Assembly (NCBI RefSeq): GCF_000003605.2
Contig: NW_003124897.1
Location: forward strand, 594,892 to 632,201
DNA length: 37,310 nt
Direction of reading: 5' to 3'
Source: Saccoglossus kowalevskii
Lineage: Eukaryota; Hemichordata; Enteropneusta; Harrimaniidae
Shown here: positions 22,835-32,090 of the stretch, one piece after another
Position numbering within the stretch: the first letter of the stretch is position 1
How the letters are laid out: every line of letters starts with the position of its first letter
Translations under genes and position numbers: made by a program
Notes under the pieces: model-generated
What the model was told of the DNA's origin: nothing
Databases searched by the model: none
The model's input: the letters and a program-made list of their open reading frames with translations, nothing else

Positions 22835-22964
22835 TAAGGTTATTACGAGGATACCTCAAAGTATGCACAAAGACAATACAGCTAGAGTATCGACACGCAG
22901 TGGCGGTCGATGCGCGGCGTACTGCCTGAGCGCATACTTTGGGGGTATCCTCGTAATACCCTTA
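22835..22964 (-). mobile_element. Element B, complete 130-bp foldback
   Basis: Left end TAAGGTTATTACGAGGATAC and right end (reverse complement TAAGGGTATTACGAGGATAC) are near-perfect terminal inverted repeats that continue to CAAAGTATGC. The interior is also largely complementary, so nearly the full length forms one imperfect hairpin. It overlaps element A by two bases at TA. No coding capacity. If transcribed it would give a long dsRNA stem. Confidence 0.85.
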
Positions 22965-23221
22965 TTATTATACATCTTTTCCTTCCAAAGATACATAATA
23001 GGAAAAAATAAGTTTACAACAGAATCATCGAACTTCTTTGTGTGGAGTCCGGTCAAACCCCGCCATGTTTGTTTTTATTATTGGAGGACGCTTACACGCG
23101 TAATCATTCCATTTTGGAATTCGCATTTCCTTATATGGTAGGATGAAAATACCCCGTAAAATACCGCAAAATTACGACACGCTGTAACTTATGGCGTTAC
23201 GGTGACAGATGTATAATAATA
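22963..23221 (-). mobile_element. Element A, copy 3 (259 bp, reversed)
   Basis: Bounded by TATTATTATACATCT at 22963-22977 and its exact reverse complement at 23207-23221: perfect 15-bp terminal inverted repeats. The inside matches copies 1 and 2 on the minus strand. It is joined to element B at the same junction as in copy 1. Confidence 0.9.
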
Positions 23222-23269
23222 CATGTACTACATAATACCACCAACTATTACATTGATTTACTAAATTAA

Positions 23270-23870
23270 ACATACAAAACATTAATTACACAACACACTA
23301 TAACACAGCAAAACGCTACACGGCACTATCAATGTAGCACAACACAACACAACGCAGTGCAATACTACACAACACAATGAAACACCTATACAATTATACA
23401 AACAACCAGCTAGATATAAAAAAAAAACTTGTTTTTAATTGTATAATTTTTGCAAGTTTTTTTTACATGTTTATCATGCAACGCAATGCAGCCGACTAAA
23501 ACATCACGACGCAACGCAACGGAAAACAATGTAACGTACCAAAACGTATTACAACAGAACGCAACATAAGACAGGTTAATGCTACATAGCGTAACGCAAC
23601 ATCATCAGGCGATACAAACGATAACAACGATATAACACAACACAATACAATCCAACACCACACAACTCAACAAAATACAAAACAACTAACGCACCACAGT
23701 GCAATACAAAGAAACATACCACAACCCAGTACAACGAAATGCTGCACAGAAAACAATGCAACATAAAATAACATAACGTAAAATAACACACTGCAATCCA
23801 ACACAAAACAACGCAACACAATAAAACAGAACAACAGAATACGATGCAAACCAACACAAAACAATGACGC
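23270..23870. repeat. A/C-skewed degenerate pentamer field
   Basis: Plus-strand sequence built almost wholly of ACAAC/AACGC/ACACA-type words, so the strand is rich in A and C with few G and T. It is split by a T/A-rich insert near 23400-23470. It looks like an old pentanucleotide satellite. The minus-strand 115-codon frame (23582-23929), rich in Cys, Val and Leu, is an artefact of this composition. Confidence 0.75.
23420..23464. repeat. 12-bp inverted repeat inside the pentamer field
   Basis: AAAAAAAACTTG (23420-23431) and CAAGTTTTTTTT (23453-23464) are exact reverse complements around a 21-base loop. Confidence 0.75.
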
Positions 23871-24017
23871 TGAATAATATTGACGTTCCTGCGTGGTAGC
23901 TGATTTACGTCATTGAAATGTTTTGCCAATGTGTCTTGTCAATCACATTTTGTGCTGGATTGACTTGACTGTCTCAATTTAGCCAAAAAATCAGAACAAT
24001 TTACCATGTGGAGGAAA

Positions 24018-24049
24018 TATAAAAGGCGCGAAATTGATATTCACTTGTC
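24018..24049 (+). promoter_or_regulatory. TATA core promoter with Inr-like site
   Basis: TATAAAAGGCGCG at 24018-24030 is the strongest TATA match outside the LTRs. TTCACTT, close to the metazoan initiator, lies 25 bp downstream with its A at 24043. An ATG in good context (ACAATGG) follows at 24064. The motifs are seen; promoter activity is inferred. Confidence 0.45.
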
Positions 24050-24079
24050 GTCTGCTCCGAACAATGGAAACGTGTATAT

Positions 24080-24262
24080 ATGTATGACACTCAATCAGTT
24101 GGGTATTTCCGAGGGGATGTTGTCGGTACAAATCAAACACATGGATTAGAATTTTATTTCAGTGTGGAGCAAGTCGTTACCTGTCTGCGGTTTTCGGTGG
24201 CTTTTGGTGATTTTCACCTTTCCATGAATAACTTTATTTTTCGTGCAAGAGCTGGCGCCTAA
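24080..24262 (+). CDS. Candidate small ORF behind the TATA box
   Basis: Sixty codons from ATG at 24080 to TAA. AATAAA (24266-24271) follows within ten bases, so TATA box, start, stop and poly(A) signal fit in about 250 bp. A better-context ATG at 24064 opens only a 7-codon frame overlapping this start, which would act as an upstream ORF. The product has no recognised domain and no obvious signal peptide. It could be a lineage-specific microprotein gene, the first exon of a larger gene, or chance. Confidence 0.2.
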   Translation: MYDTQSVGYFRGDVVGTNQTHGLEFYFSVEQVVTCLRFSVAFGDFHLSMNNFIFRARAGA

Positions 24263-24358
24263 ATTAATAAAACTTACTTCACTGGTCCGTGGAAAAACAT
24301 AGGCAAGTCCCGCGAGAGTCCAATTCTCGCATCATTTCTTGTCGTTTCATTGACGACC

Positions 24359-24685
24359 ATGGGTGAACAGTTGACCTCTAACCCTCCCTCATCAAGGGAA
24401 CGACAATTCTTATCAATTTTCCCGCGCTTCTACAAATCACACAATTTGATTACGCAAAGCAAACAGATGAAAGTTAGATTTCCGGTCTCTGACGGTTTCA
24501 ACGATTGTTGTCGCCTCACACTTGATTTAGTGCGAATTTTTAAAGCTGTTTGCGTTATCTCAGTGACGCGACCTTTGGCTGACCTGACGTGTTTAGTAGC
24601 TGCATTCGTCTCTCTTTCCATAATCGTTTACTCATCCCGTAGTACCTTCGGGATTAAAACAAGAACTGCATCTGGAATAAATTAA
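24359..24685 (+). CDS. Candidate ORF with ideal start context
   Basis: ATG at 24359 sits in ACCATGG, the optimal vertebrate-type context, and opens 108 codons to TAA. The predicted protein has a polar N-terminus, a basic middle, and a hydrophobic segment near the C-terminus (LTCLVAAFVSLSIIVY, possible membrane helix) before a basic tail. AATAAA overlaps the last codons (about 24676-24681). No homology was recognised. It is the longest non-repetitive plus-strand frame here, only modestly above chance. It could share the TATA promoter at 24018. Confidence 0.22.
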   Translation: MGEQLTSNPPSSRERQFLSIFPRFYKSHNLITQSKQMKVRFPVSDGFNDCCRLTLDLVRIFKAVCVISVTRPLADLTCLVAAFVSLSIIVYSSRSTFGIKTRTASGIN

Positions 24686-25917
24686 TGCAACATTTTTACC
24701 ATGCACGAACGGACCACGGACTATGAATGGACCAATCATTCCCATTTTACATTACACTACCCTCCATGATCATAATTACTGACATGATTGTTTTAGAACT
24801 CCAGAAAATTGACTCGCGCTGGAATAAAGTGCTTTCAGAAAAGCCGTATTCAAAACTTACGGAGCGGCTCAGTTGCGTGTTTGCGTAGGCGTATCGACCG
24901 GAATCTAATCGGCTTTGCGGTACATCGTGGAACACCGCGCGAATTATTATAGCCCGCCCAGTTGTCTCAATTATGTTTGAATAACAATTTCGGTAAATAT
25001 TCTATAAATTAGTTATAAAATATGCTTTTCTGAAAGCATTGTATCATAGTGAAAACAGTCTAATGATAACGAGCCTGATTGGCTGAATGAACAATGAACA
25101 ATCGTGATATGGATACTGCTAACAATTATTCCGAGAACTAAGAGAACCACGTGATTTTTTTGGCGTGATGTGAATACGTCACTAAATTCGCCATTGCGTC
25201 ATACTAGTTCGTAGCTAGTCGTGTTATAATGTCAAAAATAATCCACAAAATGATGTAATTAATTTTCCGGGTGAATGTTTGATTTAAAATAGTTGCGTTG
25301 TAACTAAACTGCGAAAAAGCTTACACGTCGCTGACGTCCTCATTGAACCACCTCCAGCAACCCACAAATATAGTCCTTTTCTTACCAGTGTTAAGTGTCA
25401 GCGTTCCACGCCGTAGTTATATTTAAATTCGTTTATTGAAGAAAATGCTAAAACTTCAGAATCTAAAAACAATGTCTCATCACATACGTGTATTCGGATT
25501 AACAGCCTTCGCAAAAGATTAGATGGGTGAAATAACAATTTGTTTATGATTAAAGGATTAGACGTGGACGTGGATTTGAAGATTATCAACTGAACAAATA
25601 AGTATGTTGGTTAATCTAATGGATGTGCTAGAACAGTGGTCTGGTAAATAACGTGGTGGTTGGGATGTCATATTTCGCTTCCTTCTGATTACATTCAAGT
25701 CTCATCTCGTACATAGCGAGACTGATGCTACGACCTTCTGCATGACATATATCAATGTTCAAGGTTTGTAATAAAACCACAAAACATGTCTTACCAGTAT
25801 CACAGTGAAAAAATGTAATACATCGAAAATGTACAGAAAATATAGTTCTCGTAATCCGTCATATCGTGAGCAGCTATTTTGATCCACCTGGTCCTCCCAT
25901 TATCCTAGTTACCTTGA
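24686..25917. other. Intergenic, nothing recognised
   Basis: It contains CACGTG at 25148 and a CpG-rich patch to about 25210. Minus-strand frames at 24747-24935 and 25398-25589 (62-63 codons) have no recognisable content. Confidence 0.45.
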
Positions 25918-25925
25918 GCATGCGC
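25918..25925. promoter_or_regulatory. NRF1-like GCATGCGC
   Basis: GAGCATGCGCAT matches most of the NRF1 palindrome (GCGCATGCGC). It lies about 65 bp before the ORF start at 25990. Confidence 0.3.
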
Positions 25926-25989
25926 ATTCGCATTGTTCTGAGTTGGGAACGCTTATGCGGGAGCGAGATTGAAACGGGATCTTGGTATC

Positions 25990-26199
25990 ATGCCACGCTA
26001 CTTGCAAACCCCAAGTAATGTACCTCAAATATTATTTACCAGAATAAAAGTCGAAAAATTATATCAAATTTTAGCTCTGTGTGACGTTACAACTCCCGCA
26101 CCGGTATGGTGTATGCACTTGTTCAAAGAAGGATTATCGAAGCGTTTAGATGACATACATTGTTTTATTTTAGCATATTCAAAGAACTATCAGATCTAG
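25990..26199 (+). CDS. Candidate small ORF, unrecognised
   Basis: Sixty-nine codons from ATG to TAG, downstream of an NRF1-like site. The translation is of ordinary composition with no family recognised. A fair splice donor (CAAGTAATG) occurs early, so only the first nine or so codons might be exon. Chance is the main alternative. Confidence 0.13.
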   Translation: MPRYLQTPSNVPQILFTRIKVEKLYQILALCDVTTPAPVWCMHLFKEGLSKRLDDIHCFILAYSKNYQI

Positions 26200-26266
26200 A
26201 CCTTCGGCAAACATTTATCTTACGTGTATGTATCGCAATGTGGGTCTCAATTGCGCATATTTCTTT

Positions 26267-26282
26267 GTAGTGACGTCACTAC
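26267..26282. promoter_or_regulatory. 16-bp perfect palindrome containing a CRE
   Basis: GTAGTGACGTCACTAC is fully self-complementary with TGACGTCA at its centre, an extended CREB/ATF site. Confidence 0.45.
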
Positions 26283-26358
26283 CGCTGTAAACATGTGTTT
26301 CCGGTAGACTAGCATCCACATAATATTCATTAATAAGCCGCCCTACTTGTTAATGTTT

Positions 26359-26436
26359 TGCGCGCGTGGGCATGCGCGTGCGCAGTGACTGATCGGCAAG
26401 TACCGGTCGTTTGCGCGCGAAGATAGAATAATGGCG
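26359..26436 (+). promoter_or_regulatory. CpG-rich NRF1-type promoter block
   Basis: A GC-rich island in AT-rich surroundings: TGCGCGCGTGGG, then GCATGCGCGTGCGCAG (two overlapping NRF1-like half palindromes), and TTTGCGCGCGAAG. ATGGCG (26431-26436) follows but gives only a short frame (8 codons). It is likely a promoter fragment; direction is uncertain. Confidence 0.4.
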
Positions 26437-26588
26437 TTCTCGTTGATATTGTGTTAAATATACATATATGAGTTACTGTTAATAAAACAACTTGTGGGCA
26501 GGGTACTCACAGCAGCTACGGGCTAGTGCTGATCACTGAGCGACAATTCTTCAAAAGTCGCATGCCGGTTGGCATAAATTTAAAAATA

Positions 26589-26596
26589 TGACGTCA
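26589..26596. promoter_or_regulatory. CRE palindrome TGACGTCA
   Basis: A full CREB/ATF octamer, about 320 bp from the one at 26271. Confidence 0.4.
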
Positions 26597-26897
26597 CAAT
26601 GCGACGGCCTATTGTTGCGACACACACAACGATGAATGGATTCATAGTCACAGTCACAGTCATTTCGGTTTAAAATACCCCGGCTTAGTGTTCTAGGTTC
26701 TTTGTGTAATTAGGTGTTCGTATGCAAGAGATTTTTTCACACAAAAACACCGAATTTGATCGAATTTTGTTATCGGTTGGCTTAATATAACCCCAACGGA
26801 TCGTATTTTTGTGAAAGATTGGTATTTTTGTCCTGATTTGTAGGAATCTGAAAAACGCGTTTCACAACTTGTCCCTTATTTAGTTTTATGGCTCATT

Positions 26898-26909
26898 CAA
26901 GATGGCGGC
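26898..26909 (+). promoter_or_regulatory. YY1-like CAAGATGGCGGC
   Basis: An excellent match to the YY1 consensus (AANATGGCGGC). Only a 5-codon frame follows, so it is not a start codon of a visible gene. It lies about 70 bp before the second solo LTR. Confidence 0.4.
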
Positions 26910-26976
26910 CCCCATATAGTAAATATCGCATTTATTTTATTATCACGTGTGAGCCAGCTGACTGTGAATGGGTCAT

Positions 26977-27471
26977 TGTCGCATACGATTTGTTTACCAC
27001 TTCCGTGTGACTGAGAATGTTCTAGAACCGTACTGTGTCTGGGTGGAATTTTTAGAAGTTGGTTGAATAGGTAATAGGACACTGTAGAAGGCAATAGAAG
27101 GTAATGGAACATTCTAGAAATTTGTAGTAAGTTCCAGACTCATTATGTATGCTGATGTAATGGTCTATTTATAGACAGTGTGGGTATATATAGGGGAGTT
27201 TTTCAGCACTGAGATCAGATCGGAGATCTCGTTGAATTGTATTGGAGTTTAAGTATCTAGTTATTGGAGTAGTGGAGTTTTACCGCGTTATTGTACTTGA
27301 TGTTTGCAGAGTATAATAATACCAGTACCAGTTGAAACCTCATCTGTTGGCTCCATGTTCGTATTTTATCATCGTCGCCATGGAAGTCTTTCTGTTACTG
27401 TTGCCATTTTGGTATTTGAACCATCATACCTGTACTATACCAATTACGGTAATATTACGTTGCGTGTGACA
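26977..27471 (+). mobile_element. Solo LTR, copy 2 (495 bp, 5-bp TSD)
   Basis: Same family, length and orientation as 6105-6599, beginning TGTCGCATACG and ending GTGTGACA. The flanking target duplication is GTCAT at 26972-26976 and 27472-27476, perfect and different from the TTCAC of copy 1, which shows independent insertion. Internal genes are absent. Confidence 0.95.
27185..27192 (+). promoter_or_regulatory. LTR TATA box (copy 2)
   Basis: TATATATA at the same offset (about 209 bp) as in copy 1. Confidence 0.7.
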
Positions 27472-27476
27472 GTCAT

Positions 27477-29165
27477 AGTACATACTATACTGTCCTATCA
27501 GGGATTGACTACAGGATACAGACCGCCTTATGAACACTTAAGCATATTATTATATCATTCACCGAAACAACTTTAAACACTGTGTTCCACTAAATACGAA
27601 ATCATCGTAAGAAAACTACAAAATCATGTTGCCATACAACTGCACATAAACTTGCAGAACAGCTAAACAATGATTTATCTACCATTTTCTGACAATTCTG
27701 CACTTTCCTAAATATACGATGCCAGTTTGAGACTATCGAAATCGTTGGTTCGATCTATGTACTTGTGGCATAAAGGATTTCAACATAAAATATTGCACAG
27801 TGGGTCACGTGACTCTGTGGAACCGCAGCAACCATACGCAATACACAACTGCAGACGCAGAGTGTCGCTTCAGTGTCACTTTAAAGATATCACGATGTCG
27901 CATTCAAGACACGTTTCTCTCGCTTACTATCCACATTCACTAACTCCTCTAAATAATTGCTTTATCTAATTAAAACAGAATACAAGTCAAACACCCATTG
28001 TAATACCCAGAGTATTAACTTAAACACCGGAATGAAGATTCATTCACAGAAAAATACTTTGCATCCAATGAAAAATCGATTTTGCTTGTTTCTCTTTGTT
28101 TTCAGCTGACAGAGTGAATAATTGTGGCCAAACTGAAGCAGTGTGCGACTAAATGATCTTGGATACAAGATGAAGTAATTACCTAAAGAGGGCATCGAGC
28201 TGAATTTTAAACTGTACTATATTTATCTTGGGAGATGAAAAATGCTTTTAAGGAGACCCATGCAAAACACCTGGCGAGTTCTAATTAATTACTGTTTGAG
28301 ATTCTAGAAGATGTTACTAATTTGTATCATCACAAATAATATTAATCGTTGGTAAATCAATGGCTGTCTACAATGCCCTGTGTTTAAACCATTCCCGTTT
28401 GTGGGATATGTTTACATTTAATCGCACCATTCTGTTCACATGGCACCCTCCCTGTATCAAGGTGACGGGAAATGTTTCTACATCATATACTGTATATATG
28501 AAGAGATTTAATAATTATAGGAAAAAGATTACATTCTAGGAACTTATGAAAATGAAAAAAAAAAAAAAATCCAGAGTGAGATACATATGAATTTTAATCA
28601 AAATCGACACGAAATTGAAACATTGGCGACAAATCAGTGAACGCTTTGGCGTGTAAAAATCATGGAAATATGGTAAAAAATTAAGGTGATGAATTCCACT
28701 GACCTTCAGCAGAATAAATAAATAGATAACTTTCAAAAAAATCTCTTCACTTATTACACTCACGGTGCTGGGAGACAAAACAGTTTGACAACGTTTCAGT
28801 TAAGTTGTTATTAAGGTAATAGTAACAATTTTCTCATTCTATCCAGTTGGCGCCAGTACTCAGCATAATTGTTGCAATCAGTTAGGAAAACGATTTCAGC
28901 CAGCCTTGTTCTAATCTTACTTTGGCTGTTGTGCCTTGTAATTATTGACCTTTAAGTTCATTTTTTTTGGTGAAATTACCCTTTCAAACCCAGACATCTT
29001 AATTTGAATTCTGAACAGTTTATTTATTAATATCAGCAGACGCTACTTTCCAACGCTTATCAGTATATATTTTGTAAAATGGAGAACTATTTTAAAGTTG
29101 GAAAATTGCCGCAAAGAGAAAAGTCTGACGACTTCGAGCACATGATGTGTCGCCTGATGAGTAGC
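27477..29165. other. Intergenic, nothing recognised
   Basis: It includes GTCACGTGAC near 27804 and a long A run near 28555-28569. No supported gene. Confidence 0.5.
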
Positions 29166-29330
29166 TTAAAGCGGGAGGATCGTCACCTGCGCACGCGCGG
29201 GAATTGAGTCCCAAGAAACGATAACAACACATGCTAAAAACGCAAAGGCTTATGGGTATACACTTGTTTGTAAACAATGATACGCTATGGTCATCTGACG
29301 CATGCGCAGGTGACGACTCCCCTGCTTTAA
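29166..29330 (+). mobile_element. MITE family E, copy 2 (TTAA ends)
   Basis: A 165-bp copy of the element at 3983 in the same orientation, with identical left terminal repeat and TTAA at both edges. The interior differs by scattered substitutions. Confidence 0.9.
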
Positions 29331-29826
29331 GACGTCCTATTTCCTTCGCAGCTACCGCAAAAACGTATTCGTCTATGAGAATGTATTGTATTGTATTACA
29401 AAATATGACCTGCCCCATTTAATCTGCCAAACGCATTGCAAAAAAAAAACAAAAACAAAAAAAACAACAACAGAATTGTGTCAACATTTTGGGCAGCGGT
29501 TTTGACCTCTCAATTGAGTCTGTACACACCCAGAATAGGCTCGACAATTCATAGTGTTCAATCTCCTGGTAGGAATTTACTTCGGGACTTGTTGAACATG
29601 AGTATATTACTACTACGGTGCTACCGCAGATGAATCAAATGAACTACCCGAAGTGACTTTCCCGAGAAGTAAAATGCAATCGTCAGGAAGCCCAGACCTG
29701 ATTTTTTTGGAACCATCCTTATACAACAACAAACGTTTTTGGAAGAATACTATCATTAGTTTTAAAAATGATTGCCGCACCCTATTTCAAATTTCTAAAG
29801 ATATTAAGTATCCACCTGCAACATGC
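29331..29826. other. Intergenic, A-rich run
   Basis: An A-rich tract with scattered C lies near 29438-29471. No supported gene. Confidence 0.5.
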
Positions 29827-30009
29827 AAATGTGATGCATGCGCGTGTATCCCTCTCGTCCTATCAGCATGACGTTCTCAAATATGAGAGGCGACAACACC
29901 ATATATGGGGAAATGTGATGCATGCACGTCTCTGCCTCTCGTCCTATCAGCTTGACGTTCGCGAATATGAGAGGCGACAACACTATATATGGGAAAATGT
30001 GATGCATTG
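29827..30009. repeat. 84-bp tandem duplication (2.2 copies)
   Basis: The unit beginning AAATGTGATGCATG starts at 29827, 29911 and (partial) 29995. It contains the inverted pair CCTCTCGTC and GATAC-like elements around ATGAGAGGCGACAACAC. Since 84 is divisible by three the unit stays open in a plus frame (28-residue repeat with SSYQxDV and YERRQH) and in two minus frames; nothing indicates that it is translated. Confidence 0.93.
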
Positions 30010-30726
30010 TACGCGACGGCAAGTAAAAATGATGTCATAAAAGTTCTAACCAGATACAATTTAAAAGATTGGCTCAACAACAACTACTTAACAAGTAAAC
30101 GTTTAGGTATTCAACAAAGTGACATAATTCCTCGAGAAATTCGTATTTCAGATTAAAAACGAAATGCTGCTGCGGATTAAATACTTAATCTGAATAAAAG
30201 CTGCAATGCACGCAAATTACATGTGTCGAAATTCATTTTCAATTAGTGTATAGGGTGAAGCCGGTGAATTGGTTATCCATGTACTGGTAGATGCATAGAT
30301 ATTTTTTTTTCTTTTGCATGTAATGAAAACATTGACTGGCTTATCGCGCTGTAAGATAAAGCATCCACCAAATGAAATATAAAATGGGGGAACAATGAGC
30401 AATGTAGCGAAGCATAAAATACGACGTGGAGCTATATTATCCACAGTGGACATTATGGGTACTGGAGAGGAAGAAGTGACTAAACATAGCATTTTTTTGC
30501 CATCCGTGGAATATTCGCCTCCGCCTCATGATGTACAGGAATAACACAACAAAATACCTAAATCACTTTATTCAACAACTCATGGCCACAGATGTAAAAG
30601 TGATGATGTCATTTCCACTCTGTGCTTTAAGTCTTCATGTGGAATCATCCACTGTTTTTCCATTGGGTGTCTCAGAGTATCACTGTATGTGACTATTTCA
30701 TTACGGGTATCGATTGAGGACAACTA
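30010..30726. other. Intergenic, nothing recognised
   Basis: A minus-strand frame of 91 codons (30217-30492) has no recognisable domain. Confidence 0.45.
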
Positions 30727-30857
30727 TTAAAGGGAGGTGGTCGTCGCGCAGCGCGTGCTCGAATTTCATGGAAACAAACAATGTATTTTGCACGCGTTGT
30801 GTGCGTCGCTATGAGTCCCATATCGAACAGGACGCGACGCGACGACTTCCCCTTTAA
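30727..30857 (+). mobile_element. MITE family C, copy 2 (131 bp)
   Basis: TTAA at both edges and terminal repeats TTAAAGGGAGGTGGTCGTC / TTAAAGGGGAAGTCGTCGCG. The core (CGAATTTCATG ... ACAATGTATTTT ... ATGAGTCCCATATCGAACAG) is nearly identical to copy 1 at 9099. Confidence 0.9.
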
Positions 30858-31539
30858 TCTATTCTAAGGACACTTAGTATGGGATGATCTTGTGAGTTCT
30901 TGATTTCCATTGACCCCACGTCTCTTCATGATATGAAATATTCCTGTATGTTTGTTCAGTGTCTCTAGCATTACCCAGACGTGTAGCACTGTCGATAATG
31001 TAGTCGTAAAAAAGTGTAATTTCGAAACTTTTAATTCTGCATCAATGATTGTTACAGCAAAAGCTTTAAATGACATAGAATTATTCTTATACACGTTCCT
31101 GATGTTTAGTGTCAACGTTACACAAACTAAGGAAATTTCATGTCGATTTAAAGGAAGTAATCAATTATAAGATATCGACAAATCTGTACAACGAACAAGT
31201 GATCCGTTGTTATAAATGAGTCAAGCAATGGGGAATGTCGTTATCGAGTTTTGATCAATCTCACGTCAACTGCTCAATCTCTAGACATCCCCGAGGACTC
31301 CCATGCACACTGTTGCCATCCCCGTTCGCTTTTTCTTGATTGAAGTTTCACACATTTTTCTGGCTTTTAATTTACACGCTTTTTCCTGTCACGCTTTTCA
31401 AGAATTGTCAGTTTTCTTTTGGGAGAGAACGAGGGATGCGTCATTTTCTGTGTGATGTCTTTATTTCAAGTCCCATTACCTATATGATGGATCCATTCGA
31501 TGGATGGATGCAATGGTGGATACATTTACAATATTTTGA
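30858..31539. other. Intergenic, nothing recognised
   Basis: Short frames only. A GGAT/ATGG-rich patch at about 31487-31520 precedes the promoter-like site. Confidence 0.45.
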
Positions 31540-31560
31540 TCTCGCGAGACCATGACGTCA
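31540..31560. promoter_or_regulatory. TCTCGCGAGA palindrome next to a CRE
   Basis: TCTCGCGAGA (31540-31549), the palindromic promoter element linked to Kaiso/ZBTB33 and often to bidirectional promoters, is separated by three bases from TGACGTCA (31553-31560). Two full promoter palindromes within 21 bp are unlikely by chance in this AT-rich background. Direction is not determined. Confidence 0.5.
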
Positions 31561-31822
31561 CCATAATTGTGTACGCCAAGGAGGACCATTTCTCGGGACA
31601 CTACAGCAAAGTAAAATACGCGGCAATTGCCTGATCAGCGATATTTGCATAAAAAGTGCGAACACCGAAGATTTACGATTCTTCCGAGTATTACCGACGG
31701 GCTCCGTGCGACCAATACAAGGATTTGAGTATCGAAGGTGTTTCCTGGATTTTAAGTTGCTGGATGCTCGAGTTAAATTAAAGTTTGGTGCGCAAACAGT
31801 TCCATGTGGAATTATTCTATAA
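31556..31822 (+). CDS. Candidate coding segment, unrecognised
   Basis: Eighty-eight sense codons free of stops follow the promoter-like site and end in TAA. There is no ATG, so it could only be an exon entered by splicing, or a relic. Composition is protein-like, with Gly/Pro turns, a middle with ANTEDLRFFRVLPTGSV and a C-terminal CFLDFKLLDARVKLKF stretch. The opposite strand is open for 96 codons over the same bases, which weakens the case. GC is locally higher. No family recognised. Confidence 0.2.
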   Translation, partial: RHHNCVRQGGPFLGTLQQSKIRGNCLISDICIKSANTEDLRFFRVLPTGSVRPIQGFEYRRCFLDFKLLDARVKLKFGAQTVPCGIIL

Positions 31823-31910
31823 TATTCAGGCCAAGTTCTTTTTTTCAATATATAACTTTAATATTATACTGGCAATCACACAACAAAGAAAAGGGGGCAT
31901 TATAAAACTT

Positions 31911-31983
31911 TTAAAGGTCGTCACGCCGCGTTCTGTTCGATATGGGACTTATAGCGACGTAACCATCGCGACGACCAATTTAA
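31911..31983 (-). mobile_element. MITE family C, internally deleted copy (73 bp)
   Basis: TTAA at both edges. On the minus strand it reads as family C, retaining both GGTCGTC ends and the GTCCCATATCGAACAG half, but missing the central TTCGAATTTCATG ... TGTATTTT block. Confidence 0.8.
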
Positions 31984-32090
31984 TTAAATTCAATTACAAT
32001 ACAATTCAACATAGAATTGCGTTTTGATTCACGTTTAATTCAATAAAAGTAGAAATAACATTATATATCATGTGACTTAACATAATAAAT

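Larger units (their letters stand above)
23222..24017. other. Intergenic, mostly the A/C pentamer field
   Basis: Dominated by the degenerate pentamer repeat (23270-23400, 23480-23870). A TTGCCAATGTG (CCAAT-box-like) lies at about 23926 upstream of the TATA box at 24018. Confidence 0.5.

Noticed and set aside
23582-23929. 115-codon Cys/Val-rich frame on the minus strand
   Set aside because: It is a direct consequence of the A/C-skewed pentamer repeat (T/G on the other strand).
29092-29422. Opposed frames of 108 and 63 codons
   Set aside because: Both traverse MITE E copy 2 and use its GC-rich ends.
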